Positions 28,674-36,831 of a stretch of DNA of 64,000 nt are shown here, one piece after another (the first letter of the stretch is position 1; each line of letters starts with the position of its first letter). A model generated the notes under the pieces. It did no database searches. It saw only the letters and a program-made list of their open reading frames with translations, and had not been told where the DNA came from. The stretch spans positions 3,823,156 through 3,887,155 of the forward strand of contig NZ_SIHJ01000001.1 of the NCBI RefSeq assembly GCF_007859765.1. The letters are read 5' to 3'. Position numbers and translations under genes: made by a program. Source of the DNA: Posidoniimonas corsicana (GTDB taxonomy: Bacteria > Planctomycetota > Planctomycetia > Pirellulales > Lacipirellulaceae).

Positions 28674-29168
28674 CTAGCAGCAGCCGGTCGTGCCGCCGCA
28701 GCAGCCCTCGCCCAGCACCGGCAGCCCGTCGCTAGCCGGGGTCGAGTCGGCCGGCCCCAGCCCGCACGCGTCCTCCGCCAGGCAGGCGGTCTGCTTCGCT
28801 GCGAGGCGGAACTCCAGCACCCCGTCGCGTTCTGCAAACCGGTCGACCGCGTCGATGCTCACCGACCGCTCCTGGTGCTCCACCTCGACCGGCGCGTCAG
28901 CGGGCAGGTCGAGCTTCGCGACAAGCGACATGATGCCCGCCAACTTGTCGGTGGTCAGGCGGTGGTCCGTGTCGTACGCAACCAGCGTCTGCAGCACACA
29001 CGCGACGGTCTGCCTGGGCTTGCCGCCACAGTCGACGAACCGCTTCTCCACGCGGCCCACCTCGGTCACGTGGAAGTGGTCGGCAATAGCGGCCTGATCG
29101 TCGATTAGGAAACGGAGGCCGCGGCCGGGGTGATCGGCGAGTGCTTGACGGAATTCGGTGACGTTCAT
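28674..29168 (-). CDS. DUF6428-like protein with cysteine-rich tail
   Basis: The 164-aa product starts MNVTEFRQALADHPGRGLRF and continues FHVTEVGRVEKRFVDCGG, matching the pattern of DUF6428 proteins (FHVTEI ... DCGG), which I recall as often found near arsenic-responsive regulators. The central part has NKL-like repeats (LTTDKLAGIMSLVAKLDL). The C-terminus ends GEGCCGGTTGCC, two CC pairs that could bind a thiophilic metal. No arsenic gene is visible nearby. The start at ATG 29168 gives the family N-terminus; a 20-codon upstream extension is not supported. Confidence 0.7.
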   Translation of the reverse strand: MNVTEFRQALADHPGRGLRFLIDDQAAIADHFHVTEVGRVEKRFVDCGGKPRQTVACVLQTLVAYDTDHRLTTDKLAGIMSLVAKLDLPADAPVEVEHQERSVSIDAVDRFAERDGVLEFRLAAKQTACLAEDACGLGPADSTPASDGLPVLGEGCCGGTTGCC

Positions 29169-29247
29169 GCGATTGATTCTACCCGGTTTGGCGCTGGCAA
29201 GAAGTGCGGCGTAGTCGGTCTGCGGCACTCGCTCCGGCGGCTCTCAA

Positions 29248-30186
29248 CTACTGCAGGTCGCTGACCAGCTGCTCGTCGACCTCAATCTGCCCCTGCACGA
29301 TCTGCTCGGCCAGCACCTCCGCCAGCGGTGCAATCACACTGAAGTGGTCGTGCCCGGGCACCCGCAGGAATCTGACGTTGGGGTTGGTGTTGTCGGCCGC
29401 CATCAGTTGAATCGACTCCCAGTTGCCGCGCTCGCCACCCTCAAATACGTACATCGGCCGCTTCACGCAGTGCAGCCAAACGATCGGCGCCCGCACGGTC
29501 AGCTCCTCGTCGTCCTCGGGGTCGCAGTACAAGTAGTCGCCGCCGTAGTGGTACGGTGTGGCGACCGGGCCCAGCGAGAACACGGCGCGGTAGCGGTCGG
29601 TCGACTCGCCGACCAGCATCGCCATCGTGCCGCCCGTGCTGTGGCCGCCCAGGTACACCTGCTCCGGGTCGACGTACGGCAGCCCGACCAGGTAGTCGGT
29701 TGCGGCGAGGATGTCGTCCACCTCCCCCAGGAACCCCTCCCGCCGGCCCGGGTTGTCGTTGCCGCCCCGCTGCGAGGGGAACATCATCACCACGCCCGCC
29801 TTGCGGAACGCGCTGGCCGACTGGTCGTTGCCGCGCGGACGCGGCGTCCAGACATCGCCGATGGTGTTGTTGTCACCGCCGGTGATCCAAACGATCGCCG
29901 GATGCCTGCCGCCGTCCCCCGGGTCGGGCGTGACGTACGCGGCCAGATCGCCGACCGCAGACGGGTAGCTGACCAGCAGGAACTCATCGCCGTCGGGGCG
30001 GTCCGGCGGCCCGTACTCCTCGCCCCGCGACACCAGCCTGGTCTCGAACCCACGCCGCACGTCGACCAGCATCGGCTTTGCTGACGACGGTGCAGAAGCC
30101 GCCCCGCGGCCCGTCGTATCAACCGGCGCGCCGCAACCGCCGGCCACCAGCGACATCAGTACGACAGCAAGAGTTCGATATCTCAT
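29248..30186 (-). CDS. Exported alpha/beta-hydrolase, probable lipoprotein
   Basis: The 312-aa protein has an N-terminal signal with a lipobox-like LVAGGC (residues 13-18), so it is probably lipid-anchored. The hydrolase core has the nucleophile elbow GGHSTGGTMAML (Ser nucleophile), a preceding VWITGGDNNT oxyanion-type strand, and a likely catalytic His in VPGHDHFSVIAPL. Members of this group include prolyl oligopeptidase-like and ester-cleaving enzymes; the substrate is unknown. GGAAG precedes ATG 30186 by about 6 nt. The gene is followed by the DUF6428 gene 79 bp away. Confidence 0.85.
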   Translation of the reverse strand: MRYRTLAVVLMSLVAGGCGAPVDTTGRGAASAPSSAKPMLVDVRRGFETRLVSRGEEYGPPDRPDGDEFLLVSYPSAVGDLAAYVTPDPGDGGRHPAIVWITGGDNNTIGDVWTPRPRGNDQSASAFRKAGVVMMFPSQRGGNDNPGRREGFLGEVDDILAATDYLVGLPYVDPEQVYLGGHSTGGTMAMLVGESTDRYRAVFSLGPVATPYHYGGDYLYCDPEDDEELTVRAPIVWLHCVKRPMYVFEGGERGNWESIQLMAADNTNPNVRFLRVPGHDHFSVIAPLAEVLAEQIVQGQIEVDEQLVSDLQ

Positions 30187-30246
30187 ATCCGCTTCCATTC
30201 GTAAATGTCGGCGAGTCGTAACGGCCGCCGCGGCTCCGCCCCGCCA

Positions 30247-30291
30247 GACTTTTGTCCCGTTTTGGCGCATCGATTCTTAGGGACAAAAGTC
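30247..30291. repeat. Inverted repeat with 12-bp arms, motif GGGACAAAAGTC
   Basis: GACTTTTGTCCC at 30247-30258 pairs perfectly with GGGACAAAAGTC at 30280-30291 around a 21-nt loop. A second copy lies 125 bp to the right. Confidence 0.8.
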
Positions 30292-30371
30292 GGACCCCAC
30301 TTGGAGCCCTGAGGATCGTTTCACACTTGTATAGCAGTGCTAGACGGTTTCGCCATCGATCCTGCGGGCCG

Positions 30372-30409
30372 ACTTTTGTCCCCACCTGCGCGCTGATAGG
30401 GACAAAAGT
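30372..30409. repeat. Inverted repeat with 11-bp arms, same motif
   Basis: ACTTTTGTCCC at 30372-30382 pairs perfectly with GGGACAAAAGT at 30399-30409 around a 16-nt loop. The arms are the same sequence as in the repeat at 30247, while the loops differ. Confidence 0.8.
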
Positions 30410-30503
30410 GGTCAGAAACACGGGCCGCCGACCGTCACACTTGGGCCTCATCGCGTCCCAGCCCGCTCGCACCCCACATTAGACCGCGCCGGGTGGCCGG
30501 TTT

Positions 30504-31913
30504 CTACAAAGAACTGCTGGACCGCGAGAGCTGTCGGGCGCCGGCAGCGACCATCGCCGCTACAAGCAGGGTAGCAGCAGCCGGCGCCGGCGCGGTCGTG
30601 GCGGGACCGGCGTCGCTGGTTGCCCCGTAGTTATCTCGCCACACCGCGTAGTCGCCCTGCCCTACCCCCGAGAGCCCGTCGCCGTTGCCGCTGAGCGCGG
30701 CCTCGTCGGCTGCTCCTTGGTGGTCGCGCCACACGGTGTAGTCGGCCGCGTCGACGACGCCGTCGTCGTTGAAGTCGCCCGGCAGGCCGGCGGGCGCTTC
30801 GTTGGGGACGTACGTGAGGAACAACTGCGGCGCGACCGCCGAGCTGCTGCTCGCCGCGAAGTCGGTCGTGGCAAACCCGACCGAGTTGTAGTCCGGGTCG
30901 CCGAGGATCGCGAGCCCGAGAAACTCCTCACCGTTCTGCAGCAGAGTATTGATGAACTCGTGGTCCAGCTCCACGCGGATCGGGTCCAGTTCCTCGACCG
31001 GGCCCAGCACGCCAATCTGGGTGGAGGTGTCGAGCACGTCCGCGACCGTCATCGCCCCGTCGCCGGCGTAGCCGTAGATGGGGGCGTCCGTGGTGTCGCC
31101 GGCGCCGCCCCCTAGCGACCAGATGTCAAACTCAATCTTGGCGTCGGTGATGGTGACGTTGTCCGGCAGGTCGGCCAGCGAAAACTCGAGTGCGCCCCTC
31201 CTGTCGATGTCGGCGAAGTCGATCCAGCGGGGGTTGATTGTGTTGCTCGTCTCGTCGACCTCCCATACTCCTTCGACCAGTTCGAACTCCGCGTCGAGGC
31301 TGGGCAAGACCTGCAGCGTTCCCGCGCCCTCCGGCAGCAGCTCGAAGTTGATCCGCGGCGCGTCGGAGAAGAGCTCGTTCGTGTAGAGCACGTCGAACGG
31401 CAACAGTTCCGTCTGCGGCGAGACCCGCATCCCCACATGAGTGGCGCCCGCAGCGAGCAGGTTGTGCAGGATGCCGGTGATGTCGAAGTCGAAGTCGGTT
31501 CGGTCGCCCGACGCGTGGGCCACATCGCCGACGTAGATGCCCGGCACGCTGAAGTCGTCCAGGCCGAGCACGCCGTCGGCCGTGTAGAACTCGATCAGGT
31601 GCTCCCGGAGGCCAACGTCCACCGAGTTGTTGGGGCCGATCGTGCCGGTCACGTTCGCCGACAGCACCAGCCCGGACGGCACGTCGGTCACGTCGAATTC
31701 CGCGATCGCCCGGTACTCGCCGCCCGTCACTGAGGCGATGAAGGCGCCCGACTCGATCGCATCGGCCAGGCCGTCCCTTGGCGAAGTGTCCTTCAGCCCC
31801 CCGGTGACCACCGGGATCAACGTGTCGCCGCTGCACAGTGTGCAGCAGCTCGCCACCAAGGCCGCGGCGCCCAACACTACCACTCCAGCACCGCGCAACC
31901 CGACCGACTCCAT
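30504..31913 (-). CDS. Exported protein with dockerin-like repeats and membrane tail
   Basis: The 469-aa protein has a signal peptide at its start (MESVGLRGAGVVVLGAAALV). It ends with two acidic calcium-binding repeats typical of planctomycete dockerin type I modules: GDFNDDGVVDAADYTVWRDH and GNGDGLSGVGQGDYAVWRDN. A C-terminal helix and polar tail follow (ATLLVAAMVAAGARQLSRSS) that resemble a PEP-CTERM anchor, but the usual PEP triplet is replaced by PAP, so recognition by exosortase is uncertain. The N-terminal 350 residues look beta-rich, with DNRLR-type repeats (FDVTDVPSGLVLSA; FSLADLPDNVTITDAKIEFD). ATG 31913 has a G-rich stretch about 8 nt upstream. Function is unknown. Confidence 0.85.
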   Translation of the reverse strand: MESVGLRGAGVVVLGAAALVASCCTLCSGDTLIPVVTGGLKDTSPRDGLADAIESGAFIASVTGGEYRAIAEFDVTDVPSGLVLSANVTGTIGPNNSVDVGLREHLIEFYTADGVLGLDDFSVPGIYVGDVAHASGDRTDFDFDITGILHNLLAAGATHVGMRVSPQTELLPFDVLYTNELFSDAPRINFELLPEGAGTLQVLPSLDAEFELVEGVWEVDETSNTINPRWIDFADIDRRGALEFSLADLPDNVTITDAKIEFDIWSLGGGAGDTTDAPIYGYAGDGAMTVADVLDTSTQIGVLGPVEELDPIRVELDHEFINTLLQNGEEFLGLAILGDPDYNSVGFATTDFAASSSSAVAPQLFLTYVPNEAPAGLPGDFNDDGVVDAADYTVWRDHQGAADEAALSGNGDGLSGVGQGDYAVWRDNYGATSDAGPATTAPAPAAATLLVAAMVAAGARQLSRSSSSL

Positions 31914-32150
31914 GATCAGCCCCCACTGCGATCCGCCGATCGCTCGCCTGATGAGAAGAAACGAAACGTGGAAAACCGCCACCGCCGGCGATTCTATCCT
32001 ACCACGATCGCCGATGCGACCAGGGCGGGGGCCGCATGCTCCCTTAACCGCGTTCATAAGTCAGCAGTGAACCCGCAACCCAACGACGGCGTCATGCGGG
32101 CAGGACTCGTCGAATCCCAACCAGACGCCTCATTCCTAAGGAGCCGCCGC

Positions 32151-32681
32151 ATGTTCCCTGTCGAATCGATTGTGTACCCCTGGGACAACGGCCGCCGCTA
32201 CGCGGTGGCGCTGCTGGACGACCTGACCGACGAGCAGATGGTCCTCCGCCCCGGCGGCAACATGAACCATCCGGCGTGGATCGTGGGGCATATTTCGATC
32301 TACCACCCCGTGGTCTGCTCGCTGCTCTCGGGCGAGCCGTGCGACGACCCCGCCGACCACGACCTGTTTGGCTTCCGCGGGCGGGGACCGCTGCCGGATG
32401 CCAGCGAGTACGGCTCGAAGGCGGAGCAGGTCGACCGGTTCGTCGCGGGCCATGAACGGGTGGCCGAGGCCCTGCTCTCCGCTACCGCCGACCAGCTGCA
32501 GCAACTCCCGTCGCTGAAACGATGGGCCGACGCCTACCCAACGGTCGCCGTCATGCTGCCCGACCTGCTGCTGCACCACGAGAGCCTGCACATCGGCCAG
32601 CTGAGCATCTGGCGCCGGGCGGCGGGACTTCCACCGGTGGCGATCCCAGACCGCTCGCCCCGGGCGGGGCTGTTCGGCTAG
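32151..32681 (+). CDS. DinB-family protein
   Basis: The 176-aa protein is a DinB-like four-helix bundle, with MNHPAWIVGHISIYHPVV near residue 38 and the C-terminal LLLHHESLHIGQLSIWRRA, containing the three histidines that form the metal site in this superfamily. Relatives include thiol transferases such as BshB2/DfsB and maleylpyruvate isomerases, so it may act on a low-molecular-weight thiol, but the substrate is not known. ATG 32151 has AAGGAG 7 nt upstream. It is divergent from the dockerin-like gene (237 bp apart). Confidence 0.88.
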   Translation: MFPVESIVYPWDNGRRYAVALLDDLTDEQMVLRPGGNMNHPAWIVGHISIYHPVVCSLLSGEPCDDPADHDLFGFRGRGPLPDASEYGSKAEQVDRFVAGHERVAEALLSATADQLQQLPSLKRWADAYPTVAVMLPDLLLHHESLHIGQLSIWRRAAGLPPVAIPDRSPRAGLFG

Positions 32682-32737
32682 GCGCCAGAATCGCAACGTT
32701 TACTCCCCTGTGGCGACGCGTCCCCCCAGCGGCGTCG

Positions 32738-33646
32738 CTACCCCAGCAGCCGCCGCATCGCCCCGGCCACGCCGAGCGCGACCTCGGTCATGCGCGGGTA
32801 GTTGAGGGTGTCGGGCGTGTCGCTCTCCAGGTGGTAGTTGGGGTTCCGCAGGAAGCTGGTGTCGGTCAGCATCAGCGCTGGGTAGCCGTGGTCCCAGAAC
32901 GCGTGGTTGTCGCTCAGGCGGATGGCGTCGACCTTCTCCGGCAGGGCAATCGTAAACAGCGGCAGCCCGCTCGCCCGCTTGAAGCCCCGGCGGAACGGCC
33001 ACAGCAGCCGCCAGGACGGCAGGTTGCCGACCGCCGCCAGGAAGTCGCCCCGCGATGGCACGAGCCTCCGCACCAAGGGCGGGATCACCTCGGGGACCTG
33101 CTGCGAGCCAGGTTCGTCGGTGAAGTAGCCGACCATCTCCAAGCAGAGCATCGCGCGGATCTTGTCGCCCCTTCGCCGGGCGTTGGCGGCGTGCTGCTGG
33201 CTGCCCATGGGGCCGGTCGGGTCGAGGTTGAAGTAGGGGGGCTCCTCGCAGGCGAACGCCACGTACCGTGCGGTCCGTTTGCCGACATGCCCGCGCAGCA
33301 TCCGGCTCACCTCGAGCATCACGGCCACGGCCGACGCGTTGTCGTCGGCGCCCGGGGTCGCGTAGAAGGTGTCGTAGTGGGCGCCGAGCAGGACAACCTC
33401 GTCCACGCGACGCCGGCCGGGTTGCTCGACGATGAGGTTTGTGGCCTCATCGCCGTAGGCGTCGTAGTGCTCTTGTTCGACGTGGTAGCCCATCTCCCCC
33501 CACTGCCCTTGCAGGTAGCCGATGGTGGCTTGAATGGTCTTGGGCCGCGCAAGGGTCCGTGGGCCGATCAGCCCCGCCAGTCGGTCGACGTGCAGGCGGA
33601 GATTGGCTTCGATGAGCGATCGATCCGGATCGGTGTGGCCGGGCAT
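32738..33646 (-). CDS. M28-family zinc metallopeptidase
   Basis: The 302-aa protein is an M28 (aminopeptidase Y/glutaminyl cyclase-like) zinc peptidase. Zinc and catalytic residues appear as GAHYDTFYATPGADDNASAV (His, Asp), FACEEPPYF (catalytic and metal Glu), MVGYFTDEPGSQ (Asp-type position) and SDTPDTLNY near the end. There is no evident signal peptide, so it may be cytoplasmic. ATG 33646 is preferred because the longer frame upstream is the shadow of the HAD gene. The ribosome-binding site is weak. The gene is co-directional with the HAD phosphatase, 95 bp downstream. Confidence 0.88.
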   Translation of the reverse strand: MPGHTDPDRSLIEANLRLHVDRLAGLIGPRTLARPKTIQATIGYLQGQWGEMGYHVEQEHYDAYGDEATNLIVEQPGRRRVDEVVLLGAHYDTFYATPGADDNASAVAVMLEVSRMLRGHVGKRTARYVAFACEEPPYFNLDPTGPMGSQQHAANARRRGDKIRAMLCLEMVGYFTDEPGSQQVPEVIPPLVRRLVPSRGDFLAAVGNLPSWRLLWPFRRGFKRASGLPLFTIALPEKVDAIRLSDNHAFWDHGYPALMLTDTSFLRNPNYHLESDTPDTLNYPRMTEVALGVAGAMRRLLG

Positions 33647-33740
33647 TAGGCGCGTGTCGCAGTCAGGCGGGTCCGAGGCTTCCGCTAGTGCTCGATGACC
33701 GGCTGCACCTCGAGCGCCGGCCGAGCGGTTGCGCAACGAA

Positions 33741-34421
33741 CTAATCCTCGCTTGGCCGGCGCACGCCCACTTCGTCGATGTGGTGCAGCAGGTCGGCGGG
33801 ATCTTCGAACACGCGGAACGCGCCGGCCCGCTCCAGCTCCTCACGCCCGTAGCCGCCGGACAGCAGGCCGATCGATAACGCCCGTGCGCGGCGGGCGGCC
33901 AGCAGGTCCCACACGCTGTCGCCCACGACAATGCAGTTCTCGATCGGGATCTCCAGCCGCTCGGCGGCGGTCACGAATAGATCGGGATCGGGCTTGGCGT
34001 AACGCACCTGGTCGCGGGTCACAACCGGCTTGGCGTCGGGGTCGACGCCCAGCCCCTTGAGCGTGGGGCCGGCGGTCTCCATGCGGCCGCTAGTCGCGAT
34101 GGTCCACGGCATCTGCACCTCGTCAAGGTACGCCAGCAACTCGCGGGCGCCGGGCAGCGGGCCGATGCCGCCGGAGATCTCATTGAAGGCCGCGGCGTGC
34201 AGGCGGCTGAGCCGCTCGATCAGCTCGGGCGTGATGTCGGCGCCGGTCTCGCGGAGCAGCATCTGCGTGAACAGCCCGCCGCTCATGCCGATCTTGCGGT
34301 GGATCCGCCAGACCGACAGCGGGATGCCGGCCTCCTTGAGCGCTCGCTGCCAGGCGAGCACGTGCTGGTACACGCTGTCGATCAGCGTGCCGTCGAGGTC
34401 GAAGAGGAAGGCGGTTTGCAT
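33741..34421 (-). CDS. HAD-family hydrolase (phosphoglycolate phosphatase-like)
   Basis: The 226-aa protein is a HAD-superfamily phosphatase with cap subdomain. Motif I is FLFDLDGTLIDSVYQH, motif II ATSGR, motif III K in RYAKPDPDLF and motif IV VGDSVWDLLAARRA. This is the pattern of phosphoglycolate phosphatase and beta-phosphoglucomutase. ATG 34421 has AGGAG 7 nt upstream, so the longer open frame is not used. The start is 249 bp from the start of the divergent alcohol dehydrogenase gene. The substrate is not determinable here. Confidence 0.9.
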   Translation of the reverse strand: MQTAFLFDLDGTLIDSVYQHVLAWQRALKEAGIPLSVWRIHRKIGMSGGLFTQMLLRETGADITPELIERLSRLHAAAFNEISGGIGPLPGARELLAYLDEVQMPWTIATSGRMETAGPTLKGLGVDPDAKPVVTRDQVRYAKPDPDLFVTAAERLEIPIENCIVVGDSVWDLLAARRARALSIGLLSGGYGREELERAGAFRVFEDPADLLHHIDEVGVRRPSED

Positions 34422-34669
34422 TGCGGGGCTCCTGGTGGGCGGGAGGATACCCTGTATTGTCCGGCGGCGTCCGCGTCCGGTGAAGGGTGTGCCGCCGACC
34501 GGATATCCGAGGCCGGCCGCGCCGGCCCGCGTGCTTGACGACCGGTCGGCCACGCCCCCAGAATCCAGGCTACGCCCGCACTCCTCCGCCATTCGGCGGG
34601 CGCCGCCGCTGGCCGGCGCGTCGGCACGGAAATGCCGGCGCCCGGGCCCTAAGTCACGAGGAGCTGATC

Positions 34670-35674
34670 GTGTTCCACGCCTACGCCGCGAGTTCCGCCG
34701 ATTCGCTATTCGAGCCCTTCGAGTACGACCCGGGAGAGCTGGGCCCCGACGAGGTGGACGTGCAGGTCGAGTACTGCGGCATCTGCCACAGCGACCTCAG
34801 CATGAAGCAGAACGACTGGGGCATCACGAGCTTCCCGTTCGTTGGCGGCCACGAGGTTGCCGGCCGCGTTGCGGCCATCGGCGAGCGTGTCGCTGGCCTG
34901 GAGGTGGGGCAGCGGGTGGGCGTCGGCTGGACGTCGCAGTCCTGCCTGCGGTGCAATGAGTGCCTGTCCGGCTACCAGAACCGCTGCCCCGATGCGCAGG
35001 GCACTATCGTGGGGCGGCACGGCGGCTTCGCCGATCGCGTCCGCGCGCAGGCCGAGTGGTGCCTGCCGATCCCCGATGGCGTCGCCTCGGTCGACTGCGG
35101 CCCGTTGTTCTGCGGCGGGCTGACCGTGTTCAACCCGCTGGCCGAGAACGCGGTCCCGCCGACCGGGCGGGTGGGCGTGGTCGGCATCGGCGGGCTGGGC
35201 CACATGGCCCTGCAGTTCGCCCGCGCGTGGGGATGCGAGGTGACCGCCTTCAGCACCTCGCCAGAGAAAGAGGACGAGGCCCGGCAGATGGGCGCCCACC
35301 GCTTCCTGAACTCGCGCGACGCGTCGGCCCTGCAGTCGGCCGCGGGCCGCTTCGACATGGTGCTGGTGACCGTCAACGCGGCGCTCGACTGGGACGCCTA
35401 CGTCAACACGCTCCGCCCCGGCGGCACGCTGCACCTGGTCGGCGCCGCCGAGAAGATCGAGGCGACCGTGTTCCCGATGATCATGGGCCAGAAGTCGATC
35501 AGCGCCTCGCCGACCGGCAGCATCGTCCGCGCGACCGAGATGCTGGAATTCTGCGCCCGCCACGAGATCAAACCGATGGTCGAGCAGTTCCCGATGAGCA
35601 GACTCAACGACGCCATGGACCACCTGGCGTCGGGGCAGCCGCGGTACCGGATCGTTTTGACCGCCGGCGAGTGA
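34670..35674 (+). CDS. Zinc-dependent alcohol dehydrogenase (YahK/cinnamyl-ADH type)
   Basis: The 334-aa medium-chain dehydrogenase uses NAD(P) and zinc to oxidise alcohols or reduce aldehydes. Catalytic zinc ligands are in YCGICHSDLSM and GGHEVAGRV; the third is in PLFCGGLTVFN. Structural zinc is bound by CLRCNECLSGYQNRC. The Rossmann motif is VGIGGLGHMALQFARAWG (about 165-182). It resembles the YahK / cinnamyl alcohol dehydrogenase subgroup. The start at GTG 34670 has GAGGAG 6 nt upstream and gives the expected N-terminus, whereas the longer frame upstream has no family homology. It is convergent with the cytochrome gene. Confidence 0.92.
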   Translation: MFHAYAASSADSLFEPFEYDPGELGPDEVDVQVEYCGICHSDLSMKQNDWGITSFPFVGGHEVAGRVAAIGERVAGLEVGQRVGVGWTSQSCLRCNECLSGYQNRCPDAQGTIVGRHGGFADRVRAQAEWCLPIPDGVASVDCGPLFCGGLTVFNPLAENAVPPTGRVGVVGIGGLGHMALQFARAWGCEVTAFSTSPEKEDEARQMGAHRFLNSRDASALQSAAGRFDMVLVTVNAALDWDAYVNTLRPGGTLHLVGAAEKIEATVFPMIMGQKSISASPTGSIVRATEMLEFCARHEIKPMVEQFPMSRLNDAMDHLASGQPRYRIVLTAGE

Positions 35675-35683
35675 GGGCGTCGG

Positions 35684-36541
35684 TCACGGGTCGCGCCGAG
35701 AGTTGTACTCGCCCATCCGGTCCGGCTTGGGGAGGTGATCCTCCAGCCGGAACCTCGGCCGCTGGTGTGAGTTGACAAACGCCGCCAAGTCGAGCGACTC
35801 CTGTTCGGTGAGGTCGGCCTCGTCCGGCGGCATCGCGACCTTGAGCCACGCGGCGAGCTTCGGGACCCGCGCCAGCCCGGCGCCATCGTTGTAGGACTCG
35901 GCGCCCCACACGGGAGGGCTGTCGTCGTCGCCCTGGCCGTCCTCGCCGTGGCAGTAGGCGCAGCGATCGGCGTACAGCACGGCGCCGGACCGCGCGTCGG
36001 CCTGCGCCGCGCCCGCCTTGAGCGGCGCCACCGCGTTGGGCCCCAGCGAGCGTTCCGCGTTCATTCTCAGCGGCTGCCCCTCGGAGAGCCAGGTGATGTA
36101 GGCGGCGATCGCGACGCTGGGCCGGCTGCCGAGCGGAGGCCGCACGCCGTTCTCGCTCCGCATGAAGCAATTGAGGATGCGGTCCTCCAGCGTGATCACC
36201 CTCCCCTCCCGTGGCGCCCAGGCGGGGTACGCCGTTGCCACGCCGAGGAACGTCGCGGCGGCGCCGTGCATCCCATTGTCGAGGTGGCACGAGGTGCAGT
36301 TGAGCCGGTTGCCGACGTACGCCTTGGTGAGCAGGTGCGTGGCGGTCTGCTCCACCAGCATTGCGCCGAGCTTGACCGTTTCGCCGAGTGGCCCGGGCGG
36401 GAGCGGCCGGCCGGCGAGCGTCGCCTCTTCGCCCACGGCCCCAGGAGGGATGGCCGTTACCAACGCGGCTACAACGATCCAGCACGGAGGCGTGCTTCGC
36501 GGAATGGGATTACGGGGGAGGACGCGAGTGATGGCGGGCAC
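35684..36541 (-). CDS. Dihaem c-type cytochrome, thiosulfate dehydrogenase (TsdA)-like
   Basis: The 285-aa product has two haem-binding sites, LNCTSCHLDNGMHG and RCAYCHGEDGQGDDD. Between them is ILNCFMRSENG, which matches the TsdA segment whose cysteine is the sixth ligand of haem 1. The distal section PPVWGAESYNDGAGLARV and the end (LTEQESLDLAAFVNSHQRP) also match TsdA proteins. TsdA interconverts thiosulfate and tetrathionate with electrons to or from a c-type partner. A signal peptide (WIVVAALVTAIPPGAVG) implies export. The best start is GTG 36541 with AGGAAG 9 nt upstream; an upstream GTG at 36649 is possible. No other sulfur genes are nearby, and activity is inferred. Confidence 0.75.
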   Translation of the reverse strand: MPAITRVLPRNPIPRSTPPCWIVVAALVTAIPPGAVGEEATLAGRPLPPGPLGETVKLGAMLVEQTATHLLTKAYVGNRLNCTSCHLDNGMHGAAATFLGVATAYPAWAPREGRVITLEDRILNCFMRSENGVRPPLGSRPSVAIAAYITWLSEGQPLRMNAERSLGPNAVAPLKAGAAQADARSGAVLYADRCAYCHGEDGQGDDDSPPVWGAESYNDGAGLARVPKLAAWLKVAMPPDEADLTEQESLDLAAFVNSHQRPRFRLEDHLPKPDRMGEYNSRRDP

Positions 36542-36831
36542 GGCCTGGAGCTTCCTAGGGGGCTGAACACAGAGACCGACTGTAAAGCCGTGTACCCCCG
36601 TCCGCCAACCCAAGGACCGGCGCCCAAGTGGTTTGAGGTAATTCAGCACACAGTGCTACGGCAGAACGAACGCCCCCAGGGTGGCCCGTTAGTTTGCGGA
36701 TTCTCCGCTGTCAGTGCTTTCCGCCATTCCATCCATTGGGCACAATGTCAAAATCCGGCGGCTGTTCAACCGAGCCGGTGGCCTGCGTTCTGAACGCGCA
36801 CGGTCTTGTATCCGCAACGAGTGGTTTGTCC

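Larger units (their letters stand above)
30187..30503. other. 317-bp gene-free interval carrying two paired palindromes
   Basis: This interval between the hydrolase start and the stop of the dockerin-like gene holds no coding frame with family features. It contains two inverted repeats built from the same motif, listed separately at 30247-30291 and 30372-30409, so four copies of GGGACAAAAGT lie within 165 bp. Confidence 0.6.
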
